The position numbers were made by a program, and so were the translations under genes. From contig JAFWJP010000260.1 of the NCBI GenBank assembly GCA_017514645.1, positions 1 to 9,285 on the forward strand: a DNA stretch of 9,285 nt, in the 5' to 3' direction. Within the stretch, counting starts at the first letter, position 1. Each line of letters opens with the position of its first letter. The DNA comes from Solobacterium sp. (GTDB lineage Bacteria; Bacillota_I; Bacilli_A; Erysipelotrichales; Erysipelotrichaceae). The notes under the pieces were generated by a model. It searched no databases and had not been told where the DNA came from. It saw only the letters and a list, made by a program, of their open reading frames with translations. Shown here piece by piece: positions 5,548 to 9,285 of the stretch.

Positions 5548-6272
5548 TTCTGGAAGGTGATGTCAGTGTCAAAGCAGCGCTGCTGGGGAAAAAGCGGCGT
5601 GTAAACAAAGTGTACCTGGATGTACGCAGAAAGGACCGCAATGCCGGCTTCATCCTGCGTACATGTGCAGAAGCGGGCGTGGAAACCATGCGCATCAGCC
5701 GTGAAGAGATCGACCGGATGGCTTCCGGCAGGACTCACGGCGGACTGATCGCTGATGCGGATGCCAGACTCTATGACGATCTGTCAATGTGTACGGGTAC
5801 GGATGTTCCGTTCGTTGTCTTCCTGGAGGGGGTGGAGGATCCGTTCAATCTGGGATACATCATGCGGACGCTGTACAGTGCCGGGTGTTCCGGTCTGATC
5901 CTGAAGCGGAGGAACTGGGAAAACGCGGAGCCGGTGATCGTCCGTTCAAGCGCCGGTGCTTCGGAATACCTGACCACGGTTCTTTCCGATGATCCGGTCA
6001 GCGATCTGCAATCGCTGAAACAGAAGGGACTGCGGTGCTATGCAGCAATGCGGAAGGATGCGGTACCGTATTATGAAGAGGACTATGCCGGACCGATGAT
6101 CCTGATGATCGGCGGCGAAATGCGCGGGCTCTCTTCTTCAGTTCTGGCTCTCAGCGACCGGAATATCTATATTCCGTATATGAATGATTTCCGCAATGCG
6201 CTGAATGCAGCAGGAGCTGCCAGTGCGCTTGCGTTTGAGGTGGTGCGTCAGCGGATGTACCGGGGTGAGTAA
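5544..6272 (+). CDS. TrmH/SpoU-family RNA 2'-O-methyltransferase, divergent motif 3
   Basis: 242-aa SPOUT methyltransferase with a trefoil-knot SAM site, expected to methylate ribose 2'-OH in tRNA or rRNA. An N-terminal substrate-binding-type region (about 1-80, with THGGLIAD at 64-71) precedes the catalytic domain. Motif 1 is LEGVEDPFNLGYIMRT (94-109), with N102 and R108. Motif 2 is LMIGGEMRGLSS (187-198). Motif 3 is RNALNAAGAASAL (217-229), where most relatives have SLNV.VA: the asparagine N221 is kept, but the preceding Ser is Ala. It is too divergent from its downstream neighbour to be a recent duplicate. GGAGG lies 5 nt before the ATG, which overlaps the trhP2 stop. The specific nucleotide target cannot be assigned. 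Confidence 0.88.
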   Translation: MILEGDVSVKAALLGKKRRVNKVYLDVRRKDRNAGFILRTCAEAGVETMRISREEIDRMASGRTHGGLIADADARLYDDLSMCTGTDVPFVVFLEGVEDPFNLGYIMRTLYSAGCSGLILKRRNWENAEPVIVRSSAGASEYLTTVLSDDPVSDLQSLKQKGLRCYAAMRKDAVPYYEEDYAGPMILMIGGEMRGLSSSVLALSDRNIYIPYMNDFRNALNAAGAASALAFEVVRQRMYRGE

Positions 6273-7003
6273 TGGAGACGATCAATTCACTGCAGAATAA
6301 AAAAGTGAAGGAATGGGCTTCACTGCAGCAGAAGAAATACCGTGACCGGACCGGCCGGTATCTTGTGGAAGGGAAACACCTGATCGAAGAAGCGCTGGGT
6401 GCCGGCTGCGTTGAAACGATCCTGTACTGTGCGGATCAGCCGTTTGCCTTTCAGCATACCGTGTGCGTGACAGAAGCGATCATGCGCAAACTCAGTGTAA
6501 ATCCGTCCGGGGCAAAATACATTGCGGTGTGTCATACACCGGTCTTCCTTCCGAAGGAAGAGAACAGGGTCATTCTTCTGGACGGTGTACAGGATCCGGG
6601 AAACCTGGGAACGATCGTCCGGACGGCGGTATCCTTTGGTTTTGACCGTATCTGCTGTTCCAATGAATGCGCCGATCTTTACAACGAAAAGACCATCCGT
6701 TCAACACAGGGCGCGCTGTTCCGGATACCGGTAGAGCGCGGGTCCCTGGAAGAAACGATCAGGAACCTGAAAGCAGACGGTTTTACCGTTGTCGGTACCG
6801 CACTGCGGGATTCCGTTGCGTTTTCGGATCTGCCGGAAGACGGCAGGTATGCGTTTGTACTCGGCAATGAGGGAAACGGGATCACGGAACCGGTCCTGGA
6901 ACTCTGTGATCGTAAAGTCAGGATTGAGATGGATGGGTTTGAGTCCCTGAATGTAGCGGTAGCCGGGGGAATCGTCATGTACCGGTTCCGGAGGAAGGCA
7001 TGA
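6272..7003 (+). CDS. TrmH/SpoU-family RNA 2'-O-methyltransferase, YsgA-like
   Basis: 243-aa SPOUT methyltransferase with all three canonical motifs: LLDGVQDPGNLGTIVRTA (102-119, with N111 and R117), VLGNEGNGI (196-204) and FESLNVAVAGGI (223-234, with S225 and N227). The N-terminus, NSLQNKKVKEWASLQQKKYR followed by YLVEGKHLIEEAL, is the SpoU substrate-binding domain seen in Bacillus YsgA-type proteins. The RNA target is not determinable here; rRNA or tRNA 2'-O-methylation is expected. Its ATG shares one base with the upstream TAA stop (TAATG), and GGGGTGAG provides the ribosome binding site 4-5 nt before it. Compared with its upstream paralog the motifs are fully conserved, so this is the more confidently active enzyme. 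Confidence 0.93.
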   Translation: METINSLQNKKVKEWASLQQKKYRDRTGRYLVEGKHLIEEALGAGCVETILYCADQPFAFQHTVCVTEAIMRKLSVNPSGAKYIAVCHTPVFLPKEENRVILLDGVQDPGNLGTIVRTAVSFGFDRICCSNECADLYNEKTIRSTQGALFRIPVERGSLEETIRNLKADGFTVVGTALRDSVAFSDLPEDGRYAFVLGNEGNGITEPVLELCDRKVRIEMDGFESLNVAVAGGIVMYRFRRKA

Positions 7004-7692
7004 TCCATCTTCTGATGTGCGGCACCAACTACGATGGAATCTGGGCTGCAGATACGCTGTCCGGAATTCTGCACAGGGATATGCTGGTGGGAATCCTGCC
7101 GCTGTCAGATGATTCCGGCTATCTTTCAGATGCGCTGGAATGGAAGGACCGTTTCCGGGAAGACGGTGTTTTTTCCTATGATCTGCGAAGACCTCTGCAT
7201 AGTTACGGGATCGCGGAAAAAAACATCCGGATCCTGGATCATTATCATCTGGAACACTGGGACCCGGATTTCTATGATGTGATCATGCTGGTGGGAGAGG
7301 ATCCTGCTGCGTGTATGGAACGGCTGGAAGATCTCGGTCTGATGGAATCGCTGCAGCGTTACCGGGGGATTCTTGCCGGTCTCAGTGCCGGCGCTCAGGT
7401 TCAGTGCAGCCGGTTCTGCGGATGGAATGAGGATGGTTACGCCGTGGAAGGATCCGGTCTTGGTCTTCTGCAGAACGTAATGCTGGATATGCATTATATC
7501 CCGGATGAAGAGCATACTGCGCTGCTCATCCGGATGCTGGAAACACAGGATGCTCCGGTGATCTGCGTGCCGGAGGAAGGCGGTGTTCTGGTGGAAGAAG
7601 GCAGATATCTGCTGTTCGGTGATGCGTTTGTCCTGACAGACCGTGATCTTGACCGTCTGTATGAACGTTATTCGTATCTGACGGCTGGTTAA
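7000..7692 (+). CDS. Peptidase S51 / dipeptidase E-like protein (class I glutamine-amidotransferase-like fold)
   Basis: 230-aa cytoplasmic protein. The nucleophile elbow GLSAGAQVQ (127-135) places the candidate catalytic serine at S129. GLGLLQN and MHYIPDEEH follow, giving H165, 36 residues after the serine; in Salmonella PepE the catalytic His is 37 residues after Ser (S120/H157). E144 or D145 matches the acidic third member near PepE D135. A C-terminal VICVPEEGGVLVEEGRYLLFG segment is typical of the fold. Family members cleave Asp-X dipeptides or act as cyanophycinase-like enzymes; the substrate here is unknown. GGAGG lies 5 nt before the ATG, which overlaps the methyltransferase stop (ATGA). 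It is the last gene of the trhP operon, and its TAA overlaps the stop of the converging glycosyltransferase. Confidence 0.82.
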   Translation: MIHLLMCGTNYDGIWAADTLSGILHRDMLVGILPLSDDSGYLSDALEWKDRFREDGVFSYDLRRPLHSYGIAEKNIRILDHYHLEHWDPDFYDVIMLVGEDPAACMERLEDLGLMESLQRYRGILAGLSAGAQVQCSRFCGWNEDGYAVEGSGLGLLQNVMLDMHYIPDEEHTALLIRMLETQDAPVICVPEEGGVLVEEGRYLLFGDAFVLTDRDLDRLYERYSYLTAG

Positions 7693-9285
7693 CCCCAGTA
7701 CCAGTCAGGCATCCATTCCAGGAAGTGCAGCCAGTGCTCTGAAGAGGGGAAACCGCACAGTACCGGCAGAAACAACACAAACAGAATGCATGCCGCAGCT
7801 GCAGTATATTTTCCGGTTTTCGGATGTTTGCTGAACACCCAGGCCAATGCCATGCAGAGGAAGACGGAAGCCGGATAATAATGATAGGAAAAGGTAGTTC
7901 TGGAGACCAGTACCCAGGGAAGAAGCGCTGACCAGTAACCCACAGCGATCAATCCCGGAATCCGGTCTTTTTTCATGATCGCCTGAATGGTACAGATCAG
8001 GACACAGACCAGACCGCCGACAGCAACCACAGGGTTGTTGAAGCAGGCAATGGTCCGCATCAGTCCGGTCCGTTCATGACCAACGTAATACCAGACCGGC
8101 CGCAGATCAAGAAGCCACTCGTACCAGTGCGACTGATACGGATGATCCGAAGTGAGCGTTGAATGATAGTGATAGGAATAGCGGATCTGTTCCAGCACAT
8201 TCCGTACCGACCACCCGTCCGTAAAGGCAGGTGTCGGGAGGTAGGACACAAAATAGATCGTGAGCGGGATGATAATGTAGCAGAGAACACAGAACGGAAT
8301 GATCTGTCTGTAAAGTACCCGGAACGCGGATCTGTCCATAGAACGGAAGTCTCTGTACATGGTACTGAAGAAGATGATTGCCAGACCAACTGCGCTGTAA
8401 CATCCTGTCCACTTGACGGCGATTGCCAGGCCGGTGAATATGCCGGAGAGCAGCAGGTTTTTCCTCAGGGCTCCGATATCGTCAGCGGTATGGTCGACGC
8501 AGACGTAGCGGATCATGTACAGGTACATGCAGAGAATGAACAGTACACTGAACGGTTCCAGCGTGCCGATCCTGGATGTTGTCATGTGCATGAATTCCAC
8601 TGCCAGGAAGAACGTACCCAGAACGGCATGATCCTTGTTCTGAAGCAGCGTACAGAGGATCCGGTACATAACCCAGATCATCAGAACACCGCATACAGCA
8701 CCCGGAAAACGCCAGGCAAAGGGATTCATGCCGAATACCCGGATAGAAGCCGCAATGATCCCGGTTCCCACAAGTGGATGAACATGACTGTACATGCGCT
8801 GCTTCGCCTGGATCTCCCAGGCGTTCCGTACATGATAGACTTCATCAAAGAAGCTTTCATTCATGTAGGAAGGGTCGGTGGACAGGGTATCCTGCTCATC
8901 GATCAGCAGAGTCCCGGGATAGGCGGAATCTGCATAGGGATCAAGGTTGATGCTGAGCGGCAGAAAACGGTTCTGCCCGGACGCTTTAACACCGATCTCA
9001 CTGATGGTGGAAAGCGGGTCTGTACAATAGACCATCAGATAACGGTAATTCCAGTCACCGTTCAGAATACTGTACCGGTAAATCCGGGTCTCCTCATCCA
9101 GCTGCCCGATCTCCTCCCAGTCTGAACTGCCGTTGGAGCCATAGAGATAGATCCCGCGGAATCCCATCTGATAATCACTGTCCAGCGCGTTGTTGTCGCC
9201 TTCACCGTAAATTGCGTAGATACTATCGAAATGCGTATCCTGATCAAGTGAAAGTACGACATACTGATCACCGGCGGAAGGCTGC
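7689..9285 (-). CDS. GT39/PMT-type membrane mannosyltransferase, N-terminus beyond the window
   Basis: The frame stays open from its stop (TAA, 7691-7689) to the right edge, so the ATG at 9167 is internal and the gene is 5'-truncated: 531 C-terminal residues are visible. Reading from the edge, a beta-rich segment (YVVLSLDQDTHFDSIYAIYGEGDNN, then YLYGSNGSSDWEEIGQL and IGVKASG) looks like an F5/8 discoidin-type carbohydrate-binding domain outside the membrane. Next is the PMT acidic motif ESFFDEVYHVRNAWE, with the Asp-Glu pair at 8846-8841, then MNPFAWRFPGA, RIGTLEPF and GLAIAVKWTG, and about ten membrane segments to the C-terminus. Such enzymes transfer a sugar from a polyprenyl-phosphate donor to an extracytoplasmic protein or glycan. 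The usual THPPLGK after the acidic motif reads SHVHPLVGT, which is divergent. It converges on the S51 gene. Confidence 0.88.
   Translation of the reverse strand, partial: QPSAGDQYVVLSLDQDTHFDSIYAIYGEGDNNALDSDYQMGFRGIYLYGSNGSSDWEEIGQLDEETRIYRYSILNGDWNYRYLMVYCTDPLSTISEIGVKASGQNRFLPLSINLDPYADSAYPGTLLIDEQDTLSTDPSYMNESFFDEVYHVRNAWEIQAKQRMYSHVHPLVGTGIIAASIRVFGMNPFAWRFPGAVCGVLMIWVMYRILCTLLQNKDHAVLGTFFLAVEFMHMTTSRIGTLEPFSVLFILCMYLYMIRYVCVDHTADDIGALRKNLLLSGIFTGLAIAVKWTGCYSAVGLAIIFFSTMYRDFRSMDRSAFRVLYRQIIPFCVLCYIIIPLTIYFVSYLPTPAFTDGWSVRNVLEQIRYSYHYHSTLTSDHPYQSHWYEWLLDLRPVWYYVGHERTGLMRTIACFNNPVVAVGGLVCVLICTIQAIMKKDRIPGLIAVGYWSALLPWVLVSRTTFSYHYYPASVFLCMALAWVFSKHPKTGKYTAAAACILFVLFLPVLCGFPSSEHWLHFLEWMPDWYWG

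Noticed and set aside
5544..7003. Recent tandem duplication of the two SpoU methyltransferase genes
   Set aside because: Outside the shared motifs the two proteins have little similarity, so they are ancient paralogs or independent members.
8163..9125. Long plus-strand open frame (320 codons) opposite the glycosyltransferase
   Set aside because: The minus-strand frame shows clear GT39 motifs and membrane segments. The plus-strand product has no recognisable domain and an unnatural composition, so it is an antisense shadow.
7689..9167. Treating ATG 9167 as the true start of the glycosyltransferase
   Set aside because: The frame continues without a stop for 39 more codons to the window edge, and those codons continue the discoidin-like domain. 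No ribosome binding site precedes 9167.
1..9285. CRISPR array, insertion sequence, prophage, tRNA or rRNA genes
   Set aside because: No direct repeat array, transposase, integrase, terminal inverted repeats or tRNA-like cloverleaf was seen by reading, and nearly all sequence is accounted for by coding genes.

Overview
This 9.3 kb window looks like a chromosomal housekeeping segment from a low-to-mid GC Bacillota. The TrhP1/TrhP2-type U32 pair, CapA-like protein, four-Asp/Asn CDF exporter and GT39 enzyme with a discoidin-like domain would fit Erysipelotrichia or a related class. That placement is inferred from gene content, not measured. No mobile element, CRISPR array, rRNA or tRNA was seen, and coding density is very high.

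Left arm (1-1235, minus strand): a compact operon reads leftward. It holds yggS (PLP homeostasis protein), a small HD-domain phosphohydrolase and the first 16 codons of a third gene, possibly a zinc-dependent phospholipase C-like protein, which is cut by the window edge. The intergenic gaps are about 10 nt, and Shine-Dalgarno sequences overlap the preceding stop codons.

Divergent control point (1236-1274): a perfect 9-bp inverted repeat holds two back-to-back extended -10 boxes (TGCTATAAT on each strand). One faces yggS and the other faces the CapA-like gene. Each ends only 6-7 nt before its start codon, and neither gene has a Shine-Dalgarno, so both messages are probably leaderless.

Middle (1275-3457, plus strand): a two-gene unit encodes a membrane-anchored CapA-fold protein whose expected metal-binding and catalytic residues are nearly all replaced (a candidate pseudoenzyme), then a cation-diffusion-facilitator exporter with the Asn-Asp-Asp-Asp site associated with manganese. 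A GC-rich hairpin followed by TTTT lies after it (3465-3494).

Right arm (3518-7692, plus strand): five genes overlap by 1-4 nt at every junction. They encode a cysteine-less U32 protein (TrhP1-like), a U32 protein with four cysteines (TrhP2-like), two different SpoU/TrmH-family RNA methyltransferases and an S51-family peptidase-like protein. The first two are expected to hydroxylate wobble uridine in tRNA (ho5U34). The methyltransferases make this a plausible RNA-modification operon.

Far right (7689-9285, minus strand): the C-terminal 531 residues of a multi-membrane-span GT39/PMT-type mannosyltransferase that enters from beyond the window. Its stop codon overlaps that of the S51 gene in a shared TTAA, with no terminator between the converging units.
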